Positions 29,145 through 39,703 of a stretch of 64,000 nt of DNA are shown here, piece after piece. Source of the DNA: Tritrichomonas musculus (taxonomy: Eukaryota > Parabasalia > Tritrichomonadida > Tritrichomonadidae); contig JAPFFF010000014.1 of assembly GCA_039105265.1 (NCBI GenBank), positions 2,232,001 to 2,296,000 of the forward strand. The letters run 5' to 3'. A program made the translations under genes and the position numbers. Each line of letters begins with the position of its first letter. Within the stretch, counting starts at the first letter, position 1. Under the pieces are notes generated by a model. It ran no database searches, was not told the DNA's origin, and saw nothing but the letters and a program-made list of their open reading frames with translations.

Positions 29145-30644
29145 TCATTTTATCTTACAAATGACGCAGCCTTTGTCACGCGATAAGAGCGGTTTGTAAC
29201 CTCTTTTTTTACACAAGCTGTAGACGAGGGGCCTCAGTATTGGTATGTTTCCCTGCGAGTGCCGCCCTCTTCCCGTTATGAAGTGAATTTCGCGTATGCC
29301 TCCTCGCTCCGCGTCCTCCAGTGCACGATACACTTTTTCATGCACATTGACTGCATTTTCGCCATGAAGGTCAATTTCTCTAATTTCCAAATTTTCACTT
29401 TTTGAGTGTCTCTGGGGCATCCTGTTTGTCCTCTTCATTCCGAAGCTCGTCTTCTTAGACGACCGTTTATTCATGTCTCTATAAAAATTGTCATCTTCAT
29501 CGTCTTCCTCTTTCAATTCCTTCTTCGTCTTGCGTGCGCGATGCTCCTTTCCTTGCTCCTCTTCTTTGCGCAGAAGAGCGGAGAGAAGCTCGCCTTCAGG
29601 CTGCGGCTTCTTGCTCATTCTGTTTTCCATCAATTTGGATGCAATTTCTGTGTCATTTTGTGATAGCGAGAGAACTTCACGGAGATCAGTTTGTGAGGCA
29701 TACGGGAACTTTTTCAATAGCTCAAACATCACTTCTGAAGAATTCAATTCATTTTCATCGTCATTGTCATTATTTTGAGTGCCCTCTGAATCGTTCTCAT
29801 CGTCGCTGGAAAACCGTTTTTTATTTGCTTCAAGCTGCTCAAGAAGATCGTCTTCTGGCTGCGGATTCTTGCTCATTCTGTTGTCCATCAGCTTCGATGC
29901 AATTTCTGTGTCATTTTGTGATAGCAAGAGAACTTCACAGAGGTCAGTTTGTGAGGCATACGGGAACTTTTTCAATAGCTCAAACATCTCTTCGGAAGGA
30001 TTCATAAAACCATCATCTTTTTGCGACTGTTGGTTGGATTTGCTTTGATTTTCTGTAGATTTAATGGATGGAATTGTCTTCTTTTTGATTTTCTTTGCCT
30101 TTTTTGTGGCTTGTGTGTAAGACATTGGAAGATTATCAGTAATTATTTGCTTTTTCTTTTTCGCTTTTTTATCAGGAGTCGGATTCATTGATGATCGATT
30201 TACATTATCAAAATAGACAACTCCTGATGCTTCATTGTTAGATCTTTCATATTGAAGATAAAGTTGAATAATAGCAAAGGCTTCTTTTTTGGCCTTTTCT
30301 ATGTCATAATCTGAATCTTCAAGAAAAATTAAACAGTCTTCTTCATCAAAATCCGGATATTCGTTTTGAATTTCTAATATCATTTGATCTTTAACATTTG
30401 AAGAAATTGATTCAGAATCAGAATAATAATAAGAATCGCTATCACTGTTGTCATTTTGATCATTTGAATTATCGTTTTGATTGCCTGTATCATCATTTTG
30501 TGGATAATATAATTGCATCAATTCGACTACTTCATCGAAGCTGTAGTCTCGGAGATATGTAGAAAATACGTCTTGGAAAATGTGAGGAAACATAACTGAT
30601 AAAGTATCCACTGTTTCTTGATTTACGGCTCTTTGATCACTCAT
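29145..30644 (-). CDS. CUE-Smr protein, Cue2/N4BP2-like endonuclease
   Basis: 499 aa from ATG MSDQRAVNQ. Four CUE-like helical segments are seen: near 10-45, 90-130, 215-255 and 300-340. The last two are a recent duplication, both reading MFELLKKFPYASQTDL. A basic linker follows, then a C-terminal Smr domain from about 415: EIDLHGENAV, REIHFITGRGRHSQG and the final GCVICKIK. In yeast Cue2 and animal NONU-1/N4BP2, CUE domains bind ubiquitin on collided ribosomes and the Smr domain cuts the mRNA; the DxH and GRGxHS signatures are both present here. The function is inferred from this architecture. Confidence 0.85.
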   Translation of the reverse strand: MSDQRAVNQETVDTLSVMFPHIFQDVFSTYLRDYSFDEVVELMQLYYPQNDDTGNQNDNSNDQNDNSDSDSYYYSDSESISSNVKDQMILEIQNEYPDFDEEDCLIFLEDSDYDIEKAKKEAFAIIQLYLQYERSNNEASGVVYFDNVNRSSMNPTPDKKAKKKKQIITDNLPMSYTQATKKAKKIKKKTIPSIKSTENQSKSNQQSQKDDGFMNPSEEMFELLKKFPYASQTDLCEVLLLSQNDTEIASKLMDNRMSKNPQPEDDLLEQLEANKKRFSSDDENDSEGTQNNDNDDENELNSSEVMFELLKKFPYASQTDLREVLSLSQNDTEIASKLMENRMSKKPQPEGELLSALLRKEEEQGKEHRARKTKKELKEEDDEDDNFYRDMNKRSSKKTSFGMKRTNRMPQRHSKSENLEIREIDLHGENAVNVHEKVYRALEDAERGGIREIHFITGRGRHSQGNIPILRPLVYSLCKKRGYKPLLSRDKGCVICKIK

Positions 30645-30867
30645 CAAAATTTTATTATTTCAAAAAGTTAATTTTTATAACGTGCTTTTTTAAAATATCA
30701 AAATACATAGCCAATACAGATTCCTTGATTGAAATCACGTAAAATAAACCATTTCTACATTCATATTATACTATTTGATATGCCACTATGTTTTATTTAG
30801 TTCTAATTGAATTTCAATTCTCAAAGATATATTCTTCTATTTGATATTTAATAATAATTAACATGAG

Positions 30868-30939
30868 TCCAGCGTAGTTTAATGGCTAGAACATTTGGTT
30901 TACACCCAAGAAATCGGAGTTCGATTCTCCGCGTCGGAA
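30868..30939 (+). tRNA. tRNA-Val (UAC)
   Basis: Cloverleaf: acceptor TCCAGCG/CGTCGGA with one A-C mismatch, D arm GTTT/GAAC, anticodon stem TTTGG/CCAAG with loop TTTACAC (anticodon TAC), T arm CGGAG/CTCCG with TTCGATT loop, discriminator A. A run of seven T follows. The acceptor mismatch is slightly unusual; otherwise standard and without intron. Confidence 0.9.
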
Positions 30940-31064
30940 TTTTTTTGACTTTTTTTTTAAATTTTCAATAATTTCTTTCTTAAAAGCATAATTCTAATTA
31001 GCCAATAATTCTTTTTATTAATTGTTTTTTTTTTCATTTTCTATTTGGGAAGCAAAGAAATGAA

Positions 31065-32097
31065 TTAGAAATAACTTCCAAATAGATCAAAATGGCCACC
31101 CCAGTTTGGTCCTGTTTGAACGAGTCTCACAAACTTTGTTAGTGGGCTTGGCTGCTAAAATTCATAAATGTTTTCATGTTCGTTTTCACTTTTTTCGTTG
31201 ATTTCAATCAAAGTTGTCCATGCTGATTCTGGATTGCTTGAATCGTCGGTACAAATCAATTTGTAGCTTTTCAGCTTGCTTGAATTATTCTTTTTAAGCC
31301 TGAAGCCATAAAGGATAGCGACTCCTTTTGTCAATTCAACCTGGAACCAAGAATTTTTGCAAGGATAGGTCCAAGTAATACTTTTTGAATTGATTGAATG
31401 AAAACGGTTGTGATCATACCATTTTGCAGAGATGATTACTGGACACCTGCGTGGATCATTGTTCTCACTTTCAGCAACGAGTGCTGCAAAGACTCCTTTT
31501 GAATATTTATCTTCTGGTGACAAAAGGAATTGAATACCTGGACCATCAAGGCTCAAATCAACAGAGAAAAATCTGCCAAATGAATTAAGAGACGCAGATT
31601 TATCTGGCCTTTTTTCTTTCTTCAACAATGAAAGTTCTCTTTGAAGGGATGAAATTTTATCTGCTTGCTCGCTGACTTTCTTTTCCATGGCTTCTTTATT
31701 TCTTCGTTCCCTCTCGCAGACGCTTCTTCTTTGATTTCGTCGACGTAGTCGAGTAACTCATCGTTGTCAATGTCTTCGAGGCAGAACTTCTAGCACAGAC
31801 ATGATTCATCGTCATCTTCATCGTCAGAAATGATTTTTGGTTCTTCATAATTCCCTTCAAATTCTAAGAAGTGGTCTTCATTTGAAAGACTCAACTTTTT
31901 GAATAGTTCATCAAATGTTGGCCTTCAATCATTTGCTGAAGGCCTTTTTTAATCGGAAAGTCAATCTCTGGATGCAGTCCCTTCAGTATTTTCTGCTTCA
32001 TCTGGAATTCATTCAGCTTCTTCTTGCCGTGGAGGAGGCTGTCGTATGCGCGTTTCCCGCCAATTACTTCGTATATCTTTGCATCAATTTGCACTTT
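31065..32097 (-). pseudogene. Broken TKL-type kinase 3' half with coiled coil and discoidin domain
   Basis: Pieces of one gene lie in order on the minus strand. At 31891-32094 is the kinase C-lobe end (GGKRAYDSLLHGKKKLNEFQ, PIKKGLQQMIE). In another frame follows PTFDELFKKLSLSNEDHFLE and an acidic linker with an internal stop. At 31155-31688 lie a coiled coil (KVSEQADKISSLQRELSLLK) and a discoidin-like domain. After its stop, the next frame gives FVRLVQTGPNWGGHFDLFG, the usual end of that domain. At least three breaks and loss of the kinase N-lobe make it a pseudogene. Confidence 0.8.
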
Positions 32098-32284
32098 ATA
32101 AAATTAAATAATCAATATTAGTTTTAATATTATTGATTTTTAATGAGTATACATCAAAATATCGATAGTTTAAGATTATAATAAAATTAATGTTTTACAT
32201 GATTTTAAAAATAACAAACCTCGCAAATAAATCTGTATCTATAATTAATCGCTTTTATTCAAAGCTCGTTTTTTGGGTCGTTAA

Positions 32285-32533
32285 TTAATCCATTACTTTT
32301 ATATTTTTTACAATATCAATCACACGTTTTCCACTTTCGATATCTTTACAATTACTTTCCCATACTTTTTTCTGATCATAATCACCCATTAGACAGTACC
32401 ACATATCATTGAAATAATAATGTATAAAACCTTCTTTAGATGCGGTCCAACTATCATCTACTTCATCAGAAATTCCTATAATAAAATGATACCCTCTTAC
32501 CCCGGTATTATGCACAAGCCTTAATTCTTCCAT
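32285..32533 (-). CDS. Small protein, 82 aa, unknown
   Basis: Opens MEELRLVHNTGVRGYHFIIG and has WTASKEGFIHYYFNDMWYCL and a KRVIDIVKNIKVMD end. The aromatic-rich, balanced composition looks like a folded domain rather than chance translation of AT-rich DNA. No family recognised, no signal peptide. The neighbourhood contains gene relics, so it may be a fragment. Confidence 0.5.
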   Translation of the reverse strand: MEELRLVHNTGVRGYHFIIGISDEVDDSWTASKEGFIHYYFNDMWYCLMGDYDQKKVWESNCKDIESGKRVIDIVKNIKVMD

Positions 32534-33252
32534 TAGTTTAAATATTTGAATACATCATTCAAAAAGTTGATTTTGATATTGTTAAAAATCATCAATGAAA
32601 TTTAAATTTTTATGCTGTTGTAATTGGGCTAGATTATCCAACTGACAAAAACAATAAAAATAAAAAAAGTATCACAAATCTAAACTTATGATCAAAATAT
32701 CAAAAAAGTATCACAAATCTTTTTTTTGCTGTTTTCATTTTGATTAACCGAACCTTCTCGAGCAGGTAAATACATATCACAATATTAACAAAAAATCTTT
32801 GTGAAAAATATCTTTTAATTTTAAAAAATCTTTTTTGGAAAAAAAAAGTGGTAACACTTTTTATTTCGCAGCCACTTTTTATAAACTACTGTATTTGTTC
32901 ATCAGTAACTCCTATTCGAAAGAAAACTTAAGGTAAATGAATTTCTTCTTCTGTAACATTAATTGAAATTATATTTCTTTTCAATTATTCACTTTTTGAC
33001 GGTTATTTCTTCCATTTTCTTGTACAAGGACAAAAAAAATTAGAAAAATATTTTTACTAATTTTGGGTTGAACTAGTTGTGCGACAGGATTAGTCAAAAT
33101 CTGCAATTCATGTTCAAAAGAAGCTGACATATGCTTAATGAACTTCGGCGTATAATAGTTGATTTTAATCATTCCATTTTTTAAGGATTCCTTTAAAAAC
33201 ATAATGCTTTATTATAATTCAATGTTTATTTAATCAATAATTCAGCTTTCAT
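32534..33252. other. Gene-free AT-rich stretch
   Basis: No convincing gene. It includes two copies of an AAAAAGTATCACAAATCT segment near 32670 and 32705. A 73-aa frame at 32981-33202 is not supported. Confidence 0.5.
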
Positions 33253-35760
33253 TTATATTGGAGTGGTGTCAATATTGAAGAAATCGGAAATATTCTTGCT
33301 TAATTTCTTTATCGAATTTGGCTTCTCGAATTGCTCCAACTTTGGACAGTTTTCGAATGAATTGAATTCAAGTTGCTCAATTTTTGGAGGCTCTTCAAAA
33401 GTGACAGTTTTCAAATTGGCGCATGAAGAGAACGACGACTTGCCGATCATTTTCACAGTGTTTGGAATCGAAACATTGACAATAGAATCGCAGAAGGCAA
33501 ATGCAAAGTCGTCAATGACTTCCAACTGGCACTTTTCATTGGATCTAAGTGAAAGAGATTTCATTTGGACGCAGTTGCTGAAAGCGTATTTTCCGATGCG
33601 CTTGACATCAGGCGGAATCTCCACTTTTTCAATGTTCTTCCTAGCAAAGATGATAGACAAGTCTCCTTTGTTTTTAGTCATCAAAAAGTCGCCTTCATCG
33701 CCGATCAAAACGTACCTTTCATTGGCCTTTGAAAGGTCAATTCTATTCAATTTTGTAGCATTAAAGCAGAAGCCTTCTTCGATCTGGTCGACTTTCGATG
33801 GGATGAACAACTTTTCAATAGGTGTTTTTGAGAAGACAAAACTGCCGATGAACTGAAGTTCTGAATTTTCTTCAATGGTCACTTCACTTAACTTTTCACA
33901 TGAATCGAAAGCAGATTCGCCTAGCTTTTTGACACTCGACGGGAGGATGAACTTTGTCAAGCTCGTGCAGTTGTTAAAGGCACTTTTGCCGATCATTTCA
34001 ATGGTCGATTTAGGTGAAAAAGTGAAAGACGATAGGCTTGTGCAAGAACGAAAAGCAGAGCCATGAATCTGGCGCAATGATGGTGGTGCTTCAAAGTGGA
34101 CAAGTGAGCAACAACCGTCAAATGCCTCAATTCCGATTTCTTCAAGTTGTGAATTCAAAACAGGCGAAGTGAACGATATCTCTTTCAAATTTTTGCATGA
34201 TTTGAATGCACCCTGGCCGATGCTTTTAACAGCGCACGGGACAATGAACGATTCGAGACTGGAACAGTAAGAAAAGGCAAATTTAGAAATTTTTTCTAAA
34301 TTGACCTTTTTTTCACCTTCACCAAACTTTTTGAATACAACCGTTTTTAATGAAGTGCAGGATTCGAATGCAAATTCACCGATACATGAAACTTCGCACG
34401 GAATCGAAACTTCTGTCAAGCTCTGGCAGTATGAGAATGCGTATTTTCCAATTGTTTCAAGTTTTTCTGATTCAATTTTGACAACTTTTAGCTTGGTGCA
34501 AGTGTGGAAGCATGAGGCACCCATTATTTTCACTGACGATGGGATTGCGATTTCAGTGAGGCTCTCACAGCCTGAGAAGGCGTTGTCGTCGATGACTTCA
34601 AGAACTGAAAAACCTTGTGGACAAAGAAAAGTGACATTTTTAAGGTTTTTACAAGAGCTAAAGGCGAATTTTCCAACCCTTTTGATGACATTGGACGGAA
34701 TTTCAATTCGTTCTAAGCTGACGCACTCAGAGAAGGAATGATCATCAATCGCATCAATTATTGATTTCGATGAAAAAGTGACAGTGGTCAGTTTGTGGCA
34801 TGTTTGGAAGGCATAAACACCAATTTTATTAATCGTGGATGGTATTGAAAAAGTTTCAATGTTTCTCCTAACAAAAATTAATTCAGTACCATTTGATTCT
34901 TCTTTTGTCGTTAGGTAATCACCATTAAACGAGGCGTATTTTTTGTTGTTTGGGCAAACTTCGATTAAATTTAAGTTGGGAGCTCCACTACAGAAACCAT
35001 CAACTAATTCTTCAGTACTTGAAGGAATGAAAATCTTTTCTATTGGAGTATGAAAGAAGGCTAATTTACATATCTTTTGAAGCTTGGAATCCTTTGGAAT
35101 CGTTATTGTTTTTAGCTTTTTACAGGCATTGAAACATCTTTCACCAATTTGAACAATACTTGATGGTAATGCAATTTCTTCGAGATTTGAACACTCATTA
35201 AAAGCAAAGTTGCATAATTCAGTTACATTAGAGCCTGTAAATGTAACTGATTTAAGATTTTGGCAAAAATCAAATGAATATTGTCCTATTTTTGAAACAA
35301 TATTGGGTATTGAAGCATTTTCTATGTTTCTTCTAGCAAAGAGAAGAACTTTTTGAGTATCATCACCTTGTCTAACTAAGAATTCGTTATTAATAGATAC
35401 AAAATTTTTATTTTGTGATGAAACTTCAACATGAAACAAATTTTTGGCACCTGAACAAAAACCATCTTCAATATTGCTAACTTTTGCAGGAATTGAAAGC
35501 TTTTCAAGTGAAGAATGAGAAAACGCTCCTTTTCGAATTACTTGTAAATCTGAGTCATCAGCAAATACAATTGAATTAACATATTCATTATCAACAAAAG
35601 CACGATTTGAAATAGTAGTAATTGGAACTTTTTTACCTTTGTTTTCGACAAATCTTGGAATAAAAATATTATCTCTTGCGTTCGGTGATTCAGCAATTAT
35701 TCCTTCCGTATTTTCATCATTTATTTTAATAACAACACCGTTTTGAAGCTCGACTGTCAT
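33253..35760 (-). CDS. BspA-like leucine-rich-repeat (LRR_5) protein, 835 aa
   Basis: Start MTVELQNGVV. From about residue 45 to the end it is built of 23-residue LRR_5 repeats of the form LxxIxIPSSVxxIGxxAFxxCxxL (for example LKTITIPKD, SLTEIAIPSSVKIMGASCF, SLTKFILPSSVKKLGESAFD). Three inserted blocks with LFARRNIE, LIFVRRNIETFSIPS and IIFARKNIEKVEIPP resemble each other and divide the array into segments. No signal peptide and no transmembrane segment are seen, unlike the 1551-aa LRR protein in the same region. BspA-like proteins are a very large family in trichomonads, often linked to surface binding; this member may be intracellular or secreted by another route. Confidence 0.92.
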   Translation of the reverse strand: MTVELQNGVVIKINDENTEGIIAESPNARDNIFIPRFVENKGKKVPITTISNRAFVDNEYVNSIVFADDSDLQVIRKGAFSHSSLEKLSIPAKVSNIEDGFCSGAKNLFHVEVSSQNKNFVSINNEFLVRQGDDTQKVLLFARRNIENASIPNIVSKIGQYSFDFCQNLKSVTFTGSNVTELCNFAFNECSNLEEIALPSSIVQIGERCFNACKKLKTITIPKDSKLQKICKLAFFHTPIEKIFIPSSTEELVDGFCSGAPNLNLIEVCPNNKKYASFNGDYLTTKEESNGTELIFVRRNIETFSIPSTINKIGVYAFQTCHKLTTVTFSSKSIIDAIDDHSFSECVSLERIEIPSNVIKRVGKFAFSSCKNLKNVTFLCPQGFSVLEVIDDNAFSGCESLTEIAIPSSVKIMGASCFHTCTKLKVVKIESEKLETIGKYAFSYCQSLTEVSIPCEVSCIGEFAFESCTSLKTVVFKKFGEGEKKVNLEKISKFAFSYCSSLESFIVPCAVKSIGQGAFKSCKNLKEISFTSPVLNSQLEEIGIEAFDGCCSLVHFEAPPSLRQIHGSAFRSCTSLSSFTFSPKSTIEMIGKSAFNNCTSLTKFILPSSVKKLGESAFDSCEKLSEVTIEENSELQFIGSFVFSKTPIEKLFIPSKVDQIEEGFCFNATKLNRIDLSKANERYVLIGDEGDFLMTKNKGDLSIIFARKNIEKVEIPPDVKRIGKYAFSNCVQMKSLSLRSNEKCQLEVIDDFAFAFCDSIVNVSIPNTVKMIGKSSFSSCANLKTVTFEEPPKIEQLEFNSFENCPKLEQFEKPNSIKKLSKNISDFFNIDTTPI

Positions 35761-36481
35761 TTATATCAACAAAATAAATAAAATAAACAATTCAAATCAT
35801 GATTATTTTATTCAATTTAATTCATTCCGCCGATTATTTTTTTCAAATTAATTCAAATGACTTTTGAATATAAAAACGCTATTTCTAAAGAATTTATCCT
35901 GCATTTAAATAATTCAATATCTTAATTTTAAATATATAAATACATTTTTTATATTTAAAAAAAGAAATAATTCTATATATTAAAAATAAATATAACATAT
36001 CAGAAGATTTCAAAATATAAACAATTATTTTTATTGTAAAAATAACAATTACCTTGATCATATATCAATACAATAAAAATAATTATTGATATATTTTTAT
36101 ACAATATAATATAATTGCCTAAATATCAAGATAATACAAATATTTTTTTTCCATATTTGAGGATCAAATAAAAAATTAATTAGGAAACAAATAATATGAC
36201 ATAAATGCTAATAATAAATTCAGTTAAGCAAATCTATGTATCAGAGTTGTTCAAGACATTAATCATATGATATAAAAATCAATAAAAGGAAAAATTATTT
36301 GCTAACATAATATAATTAAACAATACATTTATACCAAACATCAAAATATTTTAAAAAATATTCAAGAATATCAAATTGCAAAAACTCTTAATAAATCTAT
36401 ATTTTTAATAATAATAACTAAATAAATAATCTTCTCTCTTTTTGCTTTTTTTAATTCATCACAATATGTATTATGATGAAA
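35761..36481. other. Gene-free AT-rich stretch
   Basis: About 720 bp of very AT-rich sequence between the LRR gene start and the 3' end of the next gene. Nothing recognised. Confidence 0.6.
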
Positions 36482-37540
36482 TTAATCATAAATTTTCATC
36501 AACTTATCGTAACGGCATTTAGCAACTAGGCAAAATGTTGCAATCAGTGCAACGATACCGATAACAATACAACATATGATAACTATAGTTACTGTTGTTG
36601 AAAGATAAACGATTCCTCCATCTATTGGTTCATCTGCAGAACCGTGATATAGATAAGCAACATTGTTTACACAAGACAATTGCCAGCTCGTTTCTGAAAC
36701 AATATCTAACCATTCTTGTGAGTAATCAAATTTGTAGTCCCATAGACAATTTTTTGGGTATTTTGCGATTTGCATCCACATAGCAAAATTACCAATTTTA
36801 AAATAATCACCATATTTTAGAACTGAGGCAGGATCTGGAAAATCAATAAAATAAACAGTTAATTTATTTTGACTAAATAAAGCAGATATTATACCTTCCA
36901 TCTTAGAATCAAGATCTTCTAAAGGGCGCGATAGCGTGATTTGAACATATGTAGATGTACAATTAAAAACATTTTCAGAGCTCTGATCATATTCCAATGT
37001 ATCCAGAACACTATCACATCTAAAATCATAACTATCCTTGTTTAATGTAATAAAAAGACCTCTCATTGTACATTGATGATATGTTTTTGATTGCAAAATA
37101 TTGTTCTGCTTATTTGAAGAAAAAGTGATGTTTTCTGCATAAAATGGAAAATGATATGAACGGTTAGTTAAAAAAGCATTTTTTGCAGACACCCTAGCAT
37201 ATTGGACAACATCAAATTTAGGAGATCCATATATTTCAATGCCTTTAAAATTACAATCATTTTGAAAAGTTATGCTTGGATTATCATAAACTAATAAATT
37301 TATTTGTTCAAGTTCATTGGTGTAATTAGAACATGTAATAATAACATTTGAATCTTTGGATATAGAAACTGACTCTACATTGTCTGTATTTATTAAATTG
37401 ATTTTCTGAATTTTATTATTTGGACAAGAAATTGTATATTCGATTAATTCTTTTTTATACCCATTTAAGTTTGAATCATATGAATTGCAGTCATGCGTGA
37501 GTTTAATTTTGAGGACGCTTAAAAAATATATAAAAAACAT
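36482..37540 (-). CDS. Type I membrane protein, 352 aa, unknown
   Basis: A hydrophobic N-terminus (MFFIYFLSVLKI) acts as a probable signal peptide. The Asn/Ser-rich, Cys-containing ectodomain of about 300 residues has several NxS/T sites. One transmembrane helix (VTIVIICCIVIGIVALIATF) is followed by a short basic tail KCRYDKLMKIYD. The topology is that of a surface or endomembrane glycoprotein. No family recognised. Its start faces the start of the polytopic membrane-protein gene at 37821, so the 280 bp between them is a shared divergent upstream region. Confidence 0.8.
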   Translation of the reverse strand: MFFIYFLSVLKIKLTHDCNSYDSNLNGYKKELIEYTISCPNNKIQKINLINTDNVESVSISKDSNVIITCSNYTNELEQINLLVYDNPSITFQNDCNFKGIEIYGSPKFDVVQYARVSAKNAFLTNRSYHFPFYAENITFSSNKQNNILQSKTYHQCTMRGLFITLNKDSYDFRCDSVLDTLEYDQSSENVFNCTSTYVQITLSRPLEDLDSKMEGIISALFSQNKLTVYFIDFPDPASVLKYGDYFKIGNFAMWMQIAKYPKNCLWDYKFDYSQEWLDIVSETSWQLSCVNNVAYLYHGSADEPIDGGIVYLSTTVTIVIICCIVIGIVALIATFCLVAKCRYDKLMKIYD

Positions 37541-37820
37541 TTTTGATTAAATTCTCTACTTTCTAATAAATTCCAATAACGTTTTGAATTGAAAAAAAAA
37601 AAAAAAAAAAAATTATTAATAAATTTAAAAACAAAATATCTTTTTTTCTTATCATAAATTCACGTTATTTATTATCAATATCAATTTTTTATATAATTAT
37701 ATATATATATACATATATACATTAGTTGTACAGCATTAGTACAGGGTTTTAAGGAAAAAAAATCAAATCGTTTTTTAAAATTTTTTTCTTCCTTTGAATT
37801 TCCAAAGAGTTAAAAAAATC

Positions 37821-39245
37821 ATGGGTTGCTGCAATGGGCATTTTATAAAATTATTTTTGAAACAATTCTTGGACATTGGAAAGTCTACTGGATCACTATT
37901 TGATGAAATTATCGGACTCTTTCGAACATTCCAAAAACTAACTGCTCCTAAAAAAATTACAACAAAATTTTCTCGCGAATGCCTTAGTATACTCAGGTGG
38001 GCTACAGATATATTTTATATTATCACAAATTCTATACGAACAGATCCACTTTCAGATTTTGAACTTTTTCAAATTTATACATACGTTTTACCATTAACAA
38101 TATTAACATTTATATCAGTTATTATAGCGCCTGATATGCCTATTATATATTACTTTGTTTATGGATGCTTTATAATGCTTGGTGCAGGATTTGGAATGAT
38201 AGGAATCAACAAATCGGGAGCTATTGGCTGCTGTGTTACGGCTGCTATATTGATTATCATTTCAATTATTAACAAAGTTAAAGGTGTTAATGTTTTTAGA
38301 TTTTTTAAATGCTCCAAAAAATGTTGCAAAGAAACAAACTCAGATGGTGAGGAAGATGGCAGTATTAAATATAACCTCTTAATACACGCAGTTTTTATGG
38401 CTTGCTTAGTTTTTAGTGCCACGATATATCCGATTGTTGCACCTAGAAATAAAGTACAATTAATTATGATATGTGTTATCATTATTATTTGTGTTTTTAT
38501 GTTTTGCCTTTACGGAATCACGAATGGTTTTTTACCGCAACTCATGAAAAAAGTTGTTTTAAAATCAGTTAGCTTTATCATTGGTCTTTTCCCTTTGCTC
38601 ATCATTCCATCGACAGAAAGGTTCTTCATGATTATTCAAAGTAATTATGAAGGCCAATGGACTATAATTGCTAGCTATGCTGCTATTGCATTATTACTTC
38701 CAATATCAATTACATTATTAATGATCATAAAAGGCACTCAAGATATAAGCGAAAAATATATTGGTGGAGGTTACTGTTATATAGAATTTGTTGATATTAT
38801 TAGGCAAGTCTCTTATGCTATTTGCGCTTCATATGATATATTATGGGGATGTGCTGGACTTGAAGCTGCATGGATTATTCTTATTATCATAGTACGTCCA
38901 TATACAAATAAAAGCGAATACTCCCTTACAATAGGAAACTCTGTAGTATTATTAATAACAAATGGATCTCTTATATATTCAAGTTATGTTCCAACAAAAC
39001 TATTTGGCTACACTGTTACCATAATATTTATTGTAATAGCATGTATTCCAGCCATTCTTTCTATCTATCTCTTCTTTGCTCTTGATTTTAGCGTGAATGA
39101 AGATGAATTTGATGAATATGAATATGAAAATTCAGTCAACACTTTGTCATTTTTCGCTTTAACAGTGACACCACTTGCATGGGGATTTTATGGTCTTGTT
39201 CTTCCAATATTAGATAACAAAGTTGATCTTGAATATGATATTTAA
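37821..39245 (+). CDS. Polytopic membrane protein with MGCC N-terminus, 474 aa
   Basis: The start is taken at the ATG of MGCCNGHFIKLF; an in-frame TTG 27 nt upstream is not needed. MGCC is a classic context for N-myristoylation plus palmitoylation. About ten hydrophobic helices follow a cytosolic-looking segment of about 75 residues, with a Cys/Lys-rich loop near 155-185 (KCSKKCCKETNSDGEEDG) and an acidic loop near 430 (NEDEFDEYEYEN). This resembles the multi-helix region of trichomonad surface-protein or transporter families, but I cannot assign a function. The next plus-strand gene is a large LRR membrane protein. Confidence 0.8.
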   Translation: MGCCNGHFIKLFLKQFLDIGKSTGSLFDEIIGLFRTFQKLTAPKKITTKFSRECLSILRWATDIFYIITNSIRTDPLSDFELFQIYTYVLPLTILTFISVIIAPDMPIIYYFVYGCFIMLGAGFGMIGINKSGAIGCCVTAAILIIISIINKVKGVNVFRFFKCSKKCCKETNSDGEEDGSIKYNLLIHAVFMACLVFSATIYPIVAPRNKVQLIMICVIIIICVFMFCLYGITNGFLPQLMKKVVLKSVSFIIGLFPLLIIPSTERFFMIIQSNYEGQWTIIASYAAIALLLPISITLLMIIKGTQDISEKYIGGGYCYIEFVDIIRQVSYAICASYDILWGCAGLEAAWIILIIIVRPYTNKSEYSLTIGNSVVLLITNGSLIYSSYVPTKLFGYTVTIIFIVIACIPAILSIYLFFALDFSVNEDEFDEYEYENSVNTLSFFALTVTPLAWGFYGLVLPILDNKVDLEYDI

Positions 39246-39703
39246 GAGAAAATTTTTTTTTTATGCAATATTTGTTTTAGTAAATACATATTTATTAGAT
39301 AAATTAATCTAGTTTTATTAGTAGAGTTTTTCTGTAGAAAAATTAACAAAGCAAATGTACAAAATAGTTATTCAAATCATCAGATATCTAAAGAAAATTT
39401 TTTGTTTTTGATATCTAATGAAAAATAATATGAATTAAAGTATATAAAACAAAAAAATTAATTAAAAATCACAATATTTATATTTCCTTTCAAGAAATCT
39501 ATGTTTTAATTTTTGTGATTAAAATTCAATAATAAAAACGTATCAATTGAAATGTAACATTGTTTCATTTTTAGTTCTTTTGTTTAAATTTTATTTTAAT
39601 TAGTAATTTATTAAATATTATACTAAAATAGTTTTTATTTTATCATGATTTTCAAAATATTATCAAAATTTCAAACCTTTTGTGAAAATTTTTTATTAAA
39701 ATT
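39246..39703. other. Gene-free spacer
   Basis: About 460 bp of AT-rich sequence between two plus-strand genes; no ORF or RNA gene recognised. Confidence 0.6.

Noticed and set aside
32981-33202. 73-aa frame MFLKESLKNGMIKIN...
   Set aside because: AT-rich composition, no family, no conserved neighbour and no initiator-like motif; not supported.
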